A stretch of DNA of 64,000 nucleotides from Verrucomicrobiia bacterium (GCA_031290985.1 JARLJW010000071.1:22841-86840), one strand, 5' to 3'; counted from the first letter of the stretch, positions 8,046-15,939 are shown. Notes: a model not told the origin generated them from the sequence alone. A program made the numbers and translations.

Positions 8046-9208
8046 CGCAGGGTCTGGACTTCGACGGAATAAACCGCCGGCAGGTCGCGTACGATCGGGT
8101 TCCAACTGTCACCGCTGTCAGCCGAGCAATACACCTGCCCGCCCGTCGTGCCAAAATAGATGCCGCACTCGTCGAGCGAATCCACGGCCATCGCATCGCG
8201 CAGCACGTTCACATAGCAATCCTTTTGCGGCAGCCCCTTCCCGAGCGGTTCCCACTCATTGCCGCCGGTCTTGCTGCGATACACGCGCAGCTTGCCTTCG
8301 GGCGGATAATGCAGCGAATCGCTCGTGATGGGCACCACATAAATGGTCTCCGGCTCGTGCGCGTGAACATCGATCGGGAAACCAAAATCCGTCGGCAGGT
8401 TTCCGCTGACTTCATTCCACTGGTCACCCGCATTGTCGGTGCGCAGGACGTCCCAGTGCTTCTGCATGAACAACACGTCCGGCCGCGCAGGATGCAGCGC
8501 CATGCGATGCACGCAGTGCCCGACTTCGGCATCAGGATCGGGCAGCTCGTACGGTGATTTCAGCCCGCGCGTGATCGGCTTCCACGTTTTGCCGCCGTCA
8601 TCCGTGCGAAACGCGCCGCCCGCGGAAATCGCCACATAGATGCGCTGCTCATTTTTTGGATCCAGCAAAATCGTATGCACCGCCATGCCGCCCGCGCCGG
8701 GCTGCCAGAGATTCCCCTTCGTATGGCGCAAACCGGGCAGTTCCCGCCACGTCTTGCCGCCATCGGTGGTCTTGAAGATCGCCGCGTCCTCCACACCGGC
8801 ATAAGCGGTGTCCGGATCCGTGAGCGAGGGCTCGATGTGCCACACGCGCTTGAATTCCCACGGATGCTGCGAGCCGTCATACCACTTGTGCGTGCCCGCT
8901 TCGCCCGCATAAACAAATTTATTGCTCTCCCCCTTGGGCATGCCTTCCGGCCCCTTCAATTCCTCGGCGCTGCTGCCCGGCGTGTTCCACGTCCTGCCGC
9001 CGTCATCCGAGCGCTGGATGATCTGCCCGAACCAGCCGCTCGATTGTGACGCGTAGATGCGGTTCGGATCCACCGCCGAGCCTTTGAGATGATACATCTC
9101 CCAGCCGGCGAAATGCGGGCCGCTCACCTGCCAGTCCTTGCGCCGGCCATCCGCCGTGAGGATGAACGCGCCTTTTTTCGTGCCGACCAATACCCGGATT
9201 GTACTCAT
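8042..9208 (-). CDS. BNR / Asp-box repeat beta-propeller protein (sialidase-like fold)
   Basis: 388 aa. At least five Asp-box turns are visible: [32 protein letters not shown] and SADSGDSW. They are spaced as in a multi-bladed propeller of the BNR/WD40-YVTN class. There is no signal peptide; the protein starts [17 protein letters not shown], so it is probably cytoplasmic. That argues against a secreted sialidase. Catalytic residues cannot be assigned. I recall such proteins beside small MoaD-like genes in other genomes, and here the two overlap by 4 bp. Confidence 0.8.
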   Translation of the reverse strand: MSTIRVLVGTKKGAFILTADGRRKDWQVSGPHFAGWEMYHLKGSAVDPNRIYASQSSGWFGQIIQRSDDGGRTWNTPGSSAEELKGPEGMPKGESNKFVYAGEAGTHKWYDGSQHPWEFKRVWHIEPSLTDPDTAYAGVEDAAIFKTTDGGKTWRELPGLRHTKGNLWQPGAGGMAVHTILLDPKNEQRIYVAISAGGAFRTDDGGKTWKPITRGLKSPYELPDPDAEVGHCVHRMALHPARPDVLFMQKHWDVLRTDNAGDQWNEVSGNLPTDFGFPIDVHAHEPETIYVVPITSDSLHYPPEGKLRVYRSKTGGNEWEPLGKGLPQKDCYVNVLRDAMAVDSLDECGIYFGTTGGQVYCSADSGDSWNPIVRDLPAVYSVEVQTLR

Positions 9209-9270
9209 GATCTGCTCCTTTTCCTTTCCGCCGGCCGGCGGGATTTGGTTTCAGTATTCCATGATGTGAA

Positions 9271-9750
9271 CTACGCTGCGGCCACGGCTTCCTGCGTGGC
9301 AAAAATGTTGTCCAGCCGGGCAAAGCTGGTGGTCCAGCCGTCCTGATGATTGTCCCGCAATTCGGTGGTGGTGAAGATTTCCTGCCGGAATTGCATCAGG
9401 GTCTTTCCTGCCTGTTCGGTGAACGTCACCGTCACCCGCGTGTCCACCGGCTCAACACCGATTTCTGGCGCCGCCTCCCGCACGAAGGTGAACACCAGCC
9501 GCTCGGGCCGGACGACCTCGATAAATTTGCCCGCAAGTTGGATTTCATCGCCGGCATCCGAGCGCAGGCAGCCGCGCCACCGGCCGCCCGGACGCGCATC
9601 CATTTCAACGTCGCACGCAGGAAACTTGCCGCAGCCCCACCAATTCTTGACCATCGCGGCGGTCGTCCATGCCTTGAACACCAGCTCGCGCGGCGCGGCG
9701 AACGTCCGCGTGAACACCAGCGCCTGTCCATCCTTGTTTTCAACCTTCAT
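9271..9750 (-). CDS. SRPBCC (AHSA1-type) protein
   Basis: 159 aa. FTRTFAAPRELVFKAWTT at the N-terminus, then WWGCGKFPACDVEMDARPGG and RPERLVFTF, are the standard landmarks of the Activator-of-Hsp90 ATPase homologue 1-like SRPBCC family. The family binds lipophilic small molecules and most bacterial members have no known ligand. The start overlaps the upstream VOC gene by 11 bp. It belongs to the ArsR-headed cluster. Confidence 0.88.
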   Translation of the reverse strand: MKVENKDGQALVFTRTFAAPRELVFKAWTTAAMVKNWWGCGKFPACDVEMDARPGGRWRGCLRSDAGDEIQLAGKFIEVVRPERLVFTFVREAAPEIGVEPVDTRVTVTFTEQAGKTLMQFRQEIFTTTELRDNHQDGWTTSFARLDNIFATQEAVAAA

Positions 9751-10222
9751 AAGCGGCCTTCAATTTTTTGATGTCGAGTTTGACCATTTGCAACAGCGCC
9801 TGCATGACCCGCTGCGACTTCGCGGCGTCCCTGCTGCTCATCAGTTTTGCCAAAGCCTCCGGCACGATCTGCCAGGACACGCCATACTTGTCCTTGAGCC
9901 AGCCGCATTGGATTTCCTTGCCGCCGGCGGAAAGCTTCTTCCAGAAATGATCCACCTCCGCCTGCGTTTTACAGTTCACCACGAACGAGATGGCTTCAGT
10001 GAACTTGAAAACCGGCCCGCCATTTAGCGCGATGAATTCCTGCCCGTTCAAACGGAAGGCGATCGTCATCACCGCCCCCTTCTTCCGCCCGCTCGCCTTT
10101 GCCCCGCTTTCACTGTAGCGCGAGACCTTCAGTATTTTTGAAGGCTTGAAGCTGGTGGTGTAAAACTTCACCGCCGCTTCAGCCTGATCGTCAAACCACA
10201 AAAATGGTGTGATCTTTTGCAT
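9740..10222 (-). CDS. VOC family protein, PhnB/3-demethylubiquinone methyltransferase-like
   Basis: 160 aa. It starts MQKITPFLWFDDQAEAAVKFY and has FRLNGQEFIALNGGP, KLSAGGKEIQCGWLKD and YGVSWQIVPEAL, the signature layout of the PhnB-like (glyoxalase_7) VOC subgroup. Substrate unknown. It lies within the ArsR cluster and overlaps the following SRPBCC gene by 11 bp. Confidence 0.88.
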   Translation of the reverse strand: MQKITPFLWFDDQAEAAVKFYTTSFKPSKILKVSRYSESGAKASGRKKGAVMTIAFRLNGQEFIALNGGPVFKFTEAISFVVNCKTQAEVDHFWKKLSAGGKEIQCGWLKDKYGVSWQIVPEALAKLMSSRDAAKSQRVMQALLQMVKLDIKKLKAAYEG

Positions 10223-10313
10223 AAGCCTTCCTCAATTGGAACTTTATTCTAGTTTCTCATCCCCGGTTTCGCAACCGGGTCTTTTATTCCGGCGCCTGGC
10301 TGCCTTTTCAGCT

Positions 10314-11735
10314 TCAACCCTTCGCCAGATACTCGGCCAGTTGCTCGAACGTGCCGCCCCAGCCCTGCGTCATGCCCGGGCGGGCGGCTTCAAACGCCTG
10401 GCGCTCTTCTTCGGTCGCCTCGAACGGCAGCCATTTGAGGGTCACCGTCGTCTTGCCCGCGCGCTCGGTGAAGGTCGACTCGGACAACATCTGCAAAGGC
10501 CATTGGGCGCTGAACGGATGCCGCGTCACCCCGCCATCCTTGTCGGAAAATGAATTTACGAACAAGATCCGTGACGGCGGGTTGATTTCAAGATAGTCAA
10601 ACCGGCCCCAGATTTCCTTGCCGTCCGGCATTTGCATGCCGTAATGGAACATCCCGCCCGGGCGGAAATCCAGGTTGGCCGTCTTCAGGGTCACTCCCTT
10701 CGGCCCGAACCATTGCCTGAGCCGATCGCGCTCCGTCCATGCTTTCCAGACCAGTTCACGCGGCGCGGCGAACTCGCGCGCGATGACAAATGGTTTGCAC
10801 AACATCTGCGCCACATATTCGCCCATTTTCATCAACGTCTGCTTGCCGCCCTCGACCGCCCCGAATTCCTTGACCACAAAATCGCGTTCTCCCGCCGTGG
10901 GGAACACCATGCGGATCGTCACCCGCGTTTTATCGGCCGTCAGCGCGTCAAACGACCACGTCGATTCAAAGCGCACGCCCGGCCCGCCTTCGCGCTGGCC
11001 GCCATGCATGTATACGACACGCTCCGGTTTCACGATTTCCTTGAAAACACTGTGGTTCGGATACTTCGCACCATCCGGCCCCCGCATGACATGTTTCCAC
11101 TCACCGCCCACGCGGAAATCCATCGTCTCAATCGTCGTGCTGAAACCGCGCGGCCCCCACCAGTTCACCACGTGCCTCGGATTGGTCATCGCTTCCCACA
11201 CCAGTTCACGCGGCGCTTGAAACTCGCGCGTGATGACGATTTCACGGCCGGCGGATTGCGTCAGCAATTCCCCGAGCCGTTCCAGGCTCTGCGTCATGCC
11301 GGCCTCGAAACCGCCGATGTATCTGCCCGCGCCCGGCGTCGCCCGGATCACGCGGGAATGCATGGTGAGCTTCGTTTTGCCGTCGCGCTCAACGAACGTC
11401 ATTTCATGCCGGATCTCGAACCGGAATTCCCCCTGCTCATCCAAGGCGCCGGTCACGGTGACCAGCCGTTCCGGCGGCACCACTTCGCGGAATTCGCCGC
11501 CCATCGGGTAGCGCGTCCCGTCCGGCGCGCGCATCACCACGTAGATTTTATTGCCGGGCTTGGCGTCCCATTCACAGACCGGCGCGGTGAACCCGCGCGG
11601 CCCCCACCATTGCGCCAGGTGCCGGGCCTCGGTGCAGGCCGCGAACACCAGTTCCCGCGGCGCGGCAAATTCCCGGATGATGGTGAATTCCCGCCCGAGA
11701 CAATCCTCCCCGGCCTTGTGCTTTTTAGTCGGCAT
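10314..11735 (-). CDS. Three tandem SRPBCC (AHSA1-type) domains in one protein
   Basis: 473 aa from ATG 11735. A start at 11801 adds 22 residues that do not belong to the fold. Three complete domains begin at about residues 17, 163 and 313, each with the same entry motif: REFAAPRELVFAACTEA, REFQAPRELVWEAMTNP and REFAAPRELVWKAWTER. Each continues with a W-x-GP-x-G segment and a C-terminal helix (MTQSLERLGELL, TLMKMGEYVAQML, MTQGWGGTFEQLAEYL). Single-domain members are about 150 aa, so this is a triplication or a fusion of three operon genes. It could present three ligand pockets. It is the longest gene of the ArsR cluster. Confidence 0.9.
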   Translation of the reverse strand: MPTKKHKAGEDCLGREFTIIREFAAPRELVFAACTEARHLAQWWGPRGFTAPVCEWDAKPGNKIYVVMRAPDGTRYPMGGEFREVVPPERLVTVTGALDEQGEFRFEIRHEMTFVERDGKTKLTMHSRVIRATPGAGRYIGGFEAGMTQSLERLGELLTQSAGREIVITREFQAPRELVWEAMTNPRHVVNWWGPRGFSTTIETMDFRVGGEWKHVMRGPDGAKYPNHSVFKEIVKPERVVYMHGGQREGGPGVRFESTWSFDALTADKTRVTIRMVFPTAGERDFVVKEFGAVEGGKQTLMKMGEYVAQMLCKPFVIAREFAAPRELVWKAWTERDRLRQWFGPKGVTLKTANLDFRPGGMFHYGMQMPDGKEIWGRFDYLEINPPSRILFVNSFSDKDGGVTRHPFSAQWPLQMLSESTFTERAGKTTVTLKWLPFEATEEERQAFEAARPGMTQGWGGTFEQLAEYLAKG

Positions 11736-11772
11736 GATCTTTGTTTTCTTGTGATGAAAAGCAACCCCCCCA

Positions 11773-12192
11773 TCACGCGGCGACACTGACCATCCAGCCA
11801 ATGCCGAAACGGTCGGTCAGCATCCCGAAACGCGGCGACCAAAACGTCTTGGTTAACGGCATCTCCACCTTGCCGCCCGCCGCCAGCGCGTCAAAGGCGC
11901 GATTCACCCCGGCTTCCGTGGGCAGGCAGATGTGGAGCGAGAAGCCCGCGAAACTGGCCCCCTCTTCGCACCCGTCGGAGGCCATCAGGGTTGTTCCGCC
12001 GACATGGAAGGTGGCGTGCATGACTTTGTTTTCAAAGCCCGCCGGCAGCCGGCCCGGCGGCATCGGCTCGGGGCTGTCCTTGTAGCGCATGAGCAGGTCC
12101 ACCTCCGCGCCGAGTGCGGTGCGGTAAAATTCCAGCGCCTCTTCGCAGCGGCCGCCAAAAAACAGGTAAGGTTGAATAAATGAGGTTTTCAT
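11773..12192 (-). CDS. VOC family protein (PhnB/YjdN-like)
   Basis: 139 aa. It starts MKTSFIQPYLFFGGRCEEALEFY and contains KVMHATFHVGGTTLMASDG, FSLHICLPTEAGVNRAF and WSPRFGMLTDRFGIGWMV, which is the YjdN/PhnB pattern. Such genes commonly sit beside ArsR and SRPBCC genes. It lies 37 bp upstream of the triple SRPBCC gene and 49 bp after the first SRPBCC gene. Confidence 0.88.
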   Translation of the reverse strand: MKTSFIQPYLFFGGRCEEALEFYRTALGAEVDLLMRYKDSPEPMPPGRLPAGFENKVMHATFHVGGTTLMASDGCEEGASFAGFSLHICLPTEAGVNRAFDALAAGGKVEMPLTKTFWSPRFGMLTDRFGIGWMVSVAA

Positions 12193-12241
12193 GGTGTTTT
12201 AATGATGTTGATGGTTATTGTTTAAACGCTTCAAAACTGCT

Positions 12242-12718
12242 TCAAACGGACTTGATTTTGCCCTGCTTCATCAGCCCGGCAAATTTCCTCAGCACGGATG
12301 TCCAGCCGCGCTTGTGTTCCCGCACGTCTTCCCGGTCCGGCAGCCCCTGGTGCGTCAACGTCAGACGCGTCGTTTTGCCAAGATCTTCAAAATCCACGTT
12401 CACCACGCTGTCCGGCATGGCATAATGTTCAAAGGACCAGGTGAATTGCAGCCGCCTGTTCCGGACAATTTTTTGATACTTGCCGATGGCGATATGGTCG
12501 CCCTTTTTCGATGACACGTGGATGCGAAACGCCCCGCCCACCTTGATGTCGGCGGACACGCTCCGGCATTCCATGCCCTCCGGGCCGAACCACTGCGCGA
12601 GATGCGCGGGTTCCGTCCACATCTGGTAGACCAGCGCGCACGGCGCCTGGATGACGCGGGAAATAACCACCTTCGGTACCGCCGGTGTTTTCCGGCCCGC
12701 CTTATTTGGTGTCGCCAT
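12242..12718 (-). CDS. SRPBCC (AHSA1-type) protein, first gene after the repressor
   Basis: 158 aa. After a basic leader of about 17 residues the fold begins (VISRVIQAPCALVYQMWT) and continues with WFGPEGMECRSVSADIKVGG and LTLTHQGLPDREDVREHKRGW. The start codon lies inside the ArsR gene, with an overlap of 17 bp, so the two are almost certainly co-transcribed. Ligand unknown. Confidence 0.88.
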   Translation of the reverse strand: MATPNKAGRKTPAVPKVVISRVIQAPCALVYQMWTEPAHLAQWFGPEGMECRSVSADIKVGGAFRIHVSSKKGDHIAIGKYQKIVRNRRLQFTWSFEHYAMPDSVVNVDFEDLGKTTRLTLTHQGLPDREDVREHKRGWTSVLRKFAGLMKQGKIKSV

Positions 12719-13061
12719 GCTTTTTGTCCTCCGCTTGCAGTTTTTTCAGATATTCATCGAGCCGGTCAAAGCTCTCCTCCCAGAACTTGCGGTACTCTTC
12801 GATCCATTGCTGGGCCGCCTGCATCGGCGCCGCCTCCAGGTTCAGGCGATGCACCCGGCCGCGGCGGCGGCGGCGGATCAGCCCCGCGCTTTCCAGCACC
12901 CGCAAATGCTTGGAGACCGCCGGCAGGGACATGGCATACGGCCGCGCCAGGTCCGTCACGCAACTGTCGCCGTGCGCCAGATGTTCCAGGATGCGCCGCC
13001 GCGTCGGATCGGCGAGCGCCGCAAACGTGCGGCTTAATGAGCGGTTCGAACATTTAACCAT
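12702..13061 (-). CDS. ArsR-family winged-helix repressor heading the SRPBCC/VOC cluster
   Basis: 119 aa from ATG 13061. LADPTRRRILEHL and the recognition region MSLPAVSKHLRVLESAGLI (about residues 44-62) are the ArsR winged helix. The metal-binding CxCxxC box of arsenic or cadmium sensors is absent, so it belongs to the SRPBCC-associated, non-metal type. The start codon is chosen because a perfect 20-bp palindrome and a promoter -10 sit exactly over it, which also implies a leaderless or nearly leaderless mRNA and autorepression. It probably controls the downstream genes to about 6.8 kb, perhaps to 4.7 kb. Confidence 0.88.
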   Translation of the reverse strand: MVKCSNRSLSRTFAALADPTRRRILEHLAHGDSCVTDLARPYAMSLPAVSKHLRVLESAGLIRRRRRGRVHRLNLEAAPMQAAQQWIEEYRKFWEESFDRLDEYLKKLQAEDKKHGDTK

Positions 13062-13098
13062 ATGGTTAAATATAATCCCAAAAAATAAAATCCTGCAA
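13052..13098 (-). promoter_or_regulatory. Promoter and palindromic operator over the ArsR start codon
   Basis: Positions 13052-13071 form a perfect 20-bp inverted repeat, ATTTAACCATATGGTTAAAT, with the start codon (13059-13061) at its centre. On the minus strand a -35-like TTGCAG (13093-13098) lies 17-18 bp from a -10-like TTATAT/TATATT (13069-13075). Transcription would begin at or within a base or two of the ATG. A repressor bound to the palindrome would block the promoter directly. The elements are seen in the sequence; their function is inferred. Confidence 0.75.
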
Positions 13099-13147
13099 GT
13101 GGAATTTTTAATTTTTTGAAGCCGCCCCCAACCCGCCAACCGGCCGC

Positions 13148-13183
13148 CAAAAAGAAACGGGGCCCGGATGAACCGGACCCCGT
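13148..13183 (-). terminator. Intrinsic terminator after the RRM gene
   Basis: An 11-bp stem with one mismatch (13157-13167 with 13173-13183) around a 5-base loop is followed on the minus strand by a T-rich tract (complement of 13148-13157). It lies 28 bp past the stop of the RRM gene and separates it from the ArsR cluster. Confidence 0.8.
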
Positions 13184-13210
13184 CTTTGAAAATTTCCTGG
13201 CCAGGCCAGA

Positions 13211-13555
13211 TTAATAACGGCTGCCGCCACCACCACCGCCGTATTCACGACGACCACCGCCGCCGCCGGATTCACGACGACCGCCGCCGCCGCCGGGAGG
13301 ACGATCTTCACGCGGGCGGGCGATGTTAACGGTCAGGGCGCGACCATCCAGTTCCTTGCCGTTCATGCCTTCGACGGCCGCTTGGGCTTCCGCGTCGGAG
13401 CTCATGGTCACAAAACCAAAGCCGCGGGGGCGGTTGGTCATGCGGTCCATCATGATGGTGGCTTCGGTGACTGAACCAAACGCCGCAAAGGCGTCGTTCA
13501 GGGCGTTTTCAGTGGTATTGAAGGAAAGATTTCCTACGAATAATTTATTGTTCAT
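13211..13555 (-). CDS. Glycine-rich RRM RNA-binding protein (cold-shock type)
   Basis: 114 aa. One RRM domain (residues 1-80) has RNP2 KLFVGNLS and RNP1 RGFGFVTM. It is followed by a Gly/Arg-rich tail of about 30 residues ending GGGGGSRY. This is the architecture of the bacterial and cyanobacterial Rbp proteins that bind single-stranded RNA and are often cold-induced. The 5' region (13556-13660) holds a small CCCGC/GCGGG hairpin, possibly a leader. The gene is monocistronic, with its own terminator. Confidence 0.92.
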   Translation of the reverse strand: MNNKLFVGNLSFNTTENALNDAFAAFGSVTEATIMMDRMTNRPRGFGFVTMSSDAEAQAAVEGMNGKELDGRALTVNIARPREDRPPGGGGGRRESGGGGGRREYGGGGGGSRY

Positions 13556-13786
13556 GTGAGTTTGATACTGTCCGACAAACCGTGACTTTCTACAGACTGT
13601 TCCCGCACAGCGGGTCTCAAATCATCACTGAACCAAGTTCACTTGAAGATTTACCATGCCGCGAAAGCTTCTAGCTATCTAACAGACTCCAATAGCCTGA
13701 CAATTTCCCGGAGAATTGCAACAAGTTTTTAGCGTCCAAATCCGGCCGGCACCCGCCCTCCGCCGTTTGGGTGATCAAAGAACAGT

Positions 13787-13882
13787 CATTTACAACCAGC
13801 CGGTCAGGGAGCATGATGGCCTGACCAGCGGTGAAACTTCCATGCCGCTGGTAAGTCAACCCGCGGTAAATATCAAAAAGTT
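13787..13882 (+). ncRNA. Conserved leader, copy A, upstream of a lysine-rich micro-ORF
   Basis: Four blocks recur in the same order and nearly the same spacing as at 24537-24628: CATTTAC (13787), GCATGATG (13811), GAAACTT (13833) and CATGCCGC (13841). Around the last two, CCAGCGG (13825-13831) and CCGCTGG (13845-13851) form a perfect 7-bp stem whose loop contains the conserved GAAACTTYCATG. The leader ends at the ATG of the micro-ORF. The pattern suggests a structured cis-regulatory RNA or part of a longer conserved transcript. No Rfam family is recognised by eye. Confidence 0.55.
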
Positions 13883-13951
13883 ATGGCAAAAAAAGCCAAA
13901 GTTAAAAGCGCAACCAAAAAGAAGCCGGTCGCTAAAAAGAAAAAGAAGTAG
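13883..13951 (+). CDS. 22-residue lysine-rich micro-protein, copy A
   Basis: The frame reads MAKKAKVKSATKKKP then VAKKKKK. Twelve of its 22 residues are Lys and it has no acidic residue. No Shine-Dalgarno sequence precedes it; the leader ends in an A/T-rich stretch. An overlapping frame from ATG 13842 is also basic and runs into the next gene's frame, so the translated frame is not certain. A highly basic peptide of this kind could bind nucleic acid or ribosomes; that is inference. A paralogous unit lies at 24629. Confidence 0.5.
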   Translation: MAKKAKVKSATKKKPVAKKKKK

Positions 13952-13960
13952 GCTCCTGTT

Positions 13961-13990
13961 GTCTCTCCTGACGCAAAACTCAGGAGAGAC
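13961..13990 (+). terminator. Conserved hairpin after micro-ORF A
   Basis: A perfect 11-bp stem (13961-13971 with 13980-13990), containing GTCTCTCC and GGAGAGAC, follows the micro-ORF stop by 9 bp. No T-run follows, so it may act as a terminator without a T tract, as an attenuator or as an mRNA-stabilising structure. The same stem sequence follows the second micro-ORF at 24769-24802. Confidence 0.6.
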
Positions 13991-14033
13991 ATGTTCCGTC
14001 CGCATACCCCTTTCCCCTTATCCCTTTATTTCC

Positions 14034-14276
14034 ATGGCGCTCAAACTCCGGCAAGGCCAGGTCTGGCAGCACGGCGATGAATTCATCCGCATCGTGCAAC
14101 TCGAACGGCTCGAGGTCGGCTACAAGATTCTCAAAGATCTCAAGTCCGGCGCCGGCGAACATCGCCAGACGAGCAAAAAGGACTTCTGCCGCCTGCTCAA
14201 ATCCGCCACGCTGCTGGAACCCAAGGCTCCGGCCAAAGTTTCAACGGCCCCAGTGCCGCCCGCCGCCGCCGCCTGA
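14034..14276 (+). CDS. Small conserved-looking hypothetical protein (80 aa)
   Basis: ATG 14034 begins MALKLRQGQVWQHGDEFIRIV. The chain has alternating charged and hydrophobic residues, KILKDLKSGAGEHRQTSKKDF in the middle and a Pro/Ala-rich tail. It has no signal peptide or membrane segment. Length and content suggest a small beta-rich domain. It overlaps the convergent helicase gene by 36 bp at the 3' ends. I do not recognise the family. Confidence 0.55.
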   Translation: MALKLRQGQVWQHGDEFIRIVQLERLEVGYKILKDLKSGAGEHRQTSKKDFCRLLKSATLLEPKAPAKVSTAPVPPAAAA

Positions 14277-15554
14277 CCGCTCCTGCCGCTGCCCGCCGGA
14301 ATGTTGCGGACTCGATTGACCCGGCCGGTGCGATTGACCATGCCGCTGCTGCGGACGTCCTCCCTGATTATGCCCGCGCGGCGGCCGGCCGTCTTCCGCC
14401 GGATTGTATGGCGGAATCGCCGCGGTATAATTGAACCCCTCCGCCTTCTTCCGCACGATGCCCCGGCCGATGAACCGCTCCAGCGCGCGCAATTCGCCGT
14501 AATCCTCCGGCGTCACGAAACTGATCGCGTCCCCGATCTGGTTCGCCCGCCCGGTGCGGCCGATGCGATGGATGTAATCCTCCACATGCATCGGAAAATC
14601 GTAATTTACCACGTGGGAGATCCCGTCCACGTCGATGCCGCGCGCCGCGATGTCCGTCGCCACCAGCACGCTCACCGCGCCGGACTTGAAATCTTTCAAC
14701 GCCCGCAGCCGTTGGCTCTGGGAACGGTTCGAGTGCAGCGTCGCCGTGCGGACACCCTTCTGCTCCAGTTGCCGCGCCAGCCGGTCCGCCGCGTGCTTCA
14801 TCCGCGAGAAAACCAAGATCATGTCCATCGCCGGATCTTTCAGCAAATGCAGCAGCAGCGCCGTCTTCAAATGTTTCGGCACCTCGTAGACCAGTTGCGT
14901 CACCGTCTCGGCGGGATTTGCGCGCCGGCCGATCTGGATGACTTTCGGCGCCCGTTGAAATTCGTGCGTCAGCGACTCAATCTCCTTCGAGAGCGTCGCC
15001 GAGAACATCAGCGTCTGCCGCTGCTTCGGCAGTTGCTGCACAATCCGCCGGATGGACGGGAGAAAACCCATGTCCAGCATCCGGTCGGCTTCATCGAGTA
15101 CGAGAAATTTCAATTGGGAAAAATCCGCGCACCGCTGCCCCATCAGATCAATCAGCCGCCCCGGACACGCGATCACCACATCCGTGCCCGAGCGCAGCGC
15201 GCGGATCTGCGGCTGTTCCCCCACTCCGCCGAAAACCGTCGCCACCGTCAGCGGCAGATGCTTCGCGTAAGCCTTCACATTCTCCTCGATCTGCACCACC
15301 AGTTCGCGCGTCGGCGCGATGACCAGCACCTTGGTGGCACGCCGCTGGCCCGGGGGCAGCGCGGCGAGCTTCGTGAGAATCGGCAGCGTGAACGCCGCCG
15401 TCTTGCCCGTGCCGGTTTGCGCGATGCCGATCAGGTCGCTCCCGGCGATGATCGGCGGGATGGCGGCGGTCTGGATGGGCGTCGGCTCGGTGTAACCGGC
15501 TTCCTGCACCGCTTTCAAAATTTTGGCGTCAAGGCCAAGGGCTCCAAATGACAT
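14241..15554 (-). CDS. DEAD-box RNA helicase, RhlE type
   Basis: 437 aa from ATG 15554 (MSFGALGLD), chosen because Q-motif proteins start here; an ATG at 15590 adds 12 unlikely residues. Motifs in order: Q motif (YTEPTPIQTAAI), Walker A AQTGTGKT, PTRELV, DEAD in VLDEADRMLD, SAT in MFSATLS, and HRIGRTGR. The C-terminal 60 residues are rich in Gly, Gln, His and Arg (HNQGGRPQQRHGQ), a typical RNA-binding tail. Likely roles are ribosome assembly or mRNA turnover in the cold, which fits the nearby RRM protein. Confidence 0.93.
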   Translation of the reverse strand: MSFGALGLDAKILKAVQEAGYTEPTPIQTAAIPPIIAGSDLIGIAQTGTGKTAAFTLPILTKLAALPPGQRRATKVLVIAPTRELVVQIEENVKAYAKHLPLTVATVFGGVGEQPQIRALRSGTDVVIACPGRLIDLMGQRCADFSQLKFLVLDEADRMLDMGFLPSIRRIVQQLPKQRQTLMFSATLSKEIESLTHEFQRAPKVIQIGRRANPAETVTQLVYEVPKHLKTALLLHLLKDPAMDMILVFSRMKHAADRLARQLEQKGVRTATLHSNRSQSQRLRALKDFKSGAVSVLVATDIAARGIDVDGISHVVNYDFPMHVEDYIHRIGRTGRANQIGDAISFVTPEDYGELRALERFIGRGIVRKKAEGFNYTAAIPPYNPAEDGRPPRGHNQGGRPQQRHGQSHRPGQSSPQHSGGQRQERSGGGGGRHWGR

Positions 15555-15939
15555 AGCCCAACAGCATAGCAGATGGGGCGACGATGGCACGCCCTAAAAT
15601 GAGCCGCCTCAAACCAGGCATAATCTCGACCCCGTTCCAAAAACGCGACGTCTCCCCGTTCGGAGTTCCGCCTTCAGGCGGCCAGCCGCGTCATTTTGCC
15701 GGATCATCTCGAAAAACCCTGCACTGGTGGAAACCGTCGTGCCGCAATGTGGTGGCCCGTCCGGCACGGACCCCCGCGATGTCCGCATAAAACCCGGTTG
15801 TATCCATCAACGCGTAGCGCCTGGAGAGCGGTCGCTTCAGCGCCGCTTTTTGGCGAAACCTCGGTGGCCTTCCCGGCCACGACCCACGAATTTTAAATTA
15901 GCATCCATGGCTTGCAAAAAGAACGTTCAGGTCATCCCC
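15555..15939. repeat. Intergenic stretch with dispersed repeats, no gene
   Basis: This stretch of 385 bp has no convincing gene. Positions 15725-15780 (ggtggaaaccgtcg to cacggacccccgcg) match 24211-24260 closely and include the shared core ggtggcccgtcc. Positions 15665-15690 contain a small CCGCC/GGCGG hairpin. These look like decayed copies of genome-wide REP-like elements. Confidence 0.6.

Noticed and set aside
8042..9208. Secreted sialidase
   Set aside because: There is no signal peptide, and the sialidase Arg triad and FRIP motif are not visible; only the Asp-box propeller is supported.
10632..11789. 385-codon plus-strand frame opposite the triple SRPBCC gene
   Set aside because: His/Arg/Pro-rich antisense shadow; the opposite strand has three clear domains.
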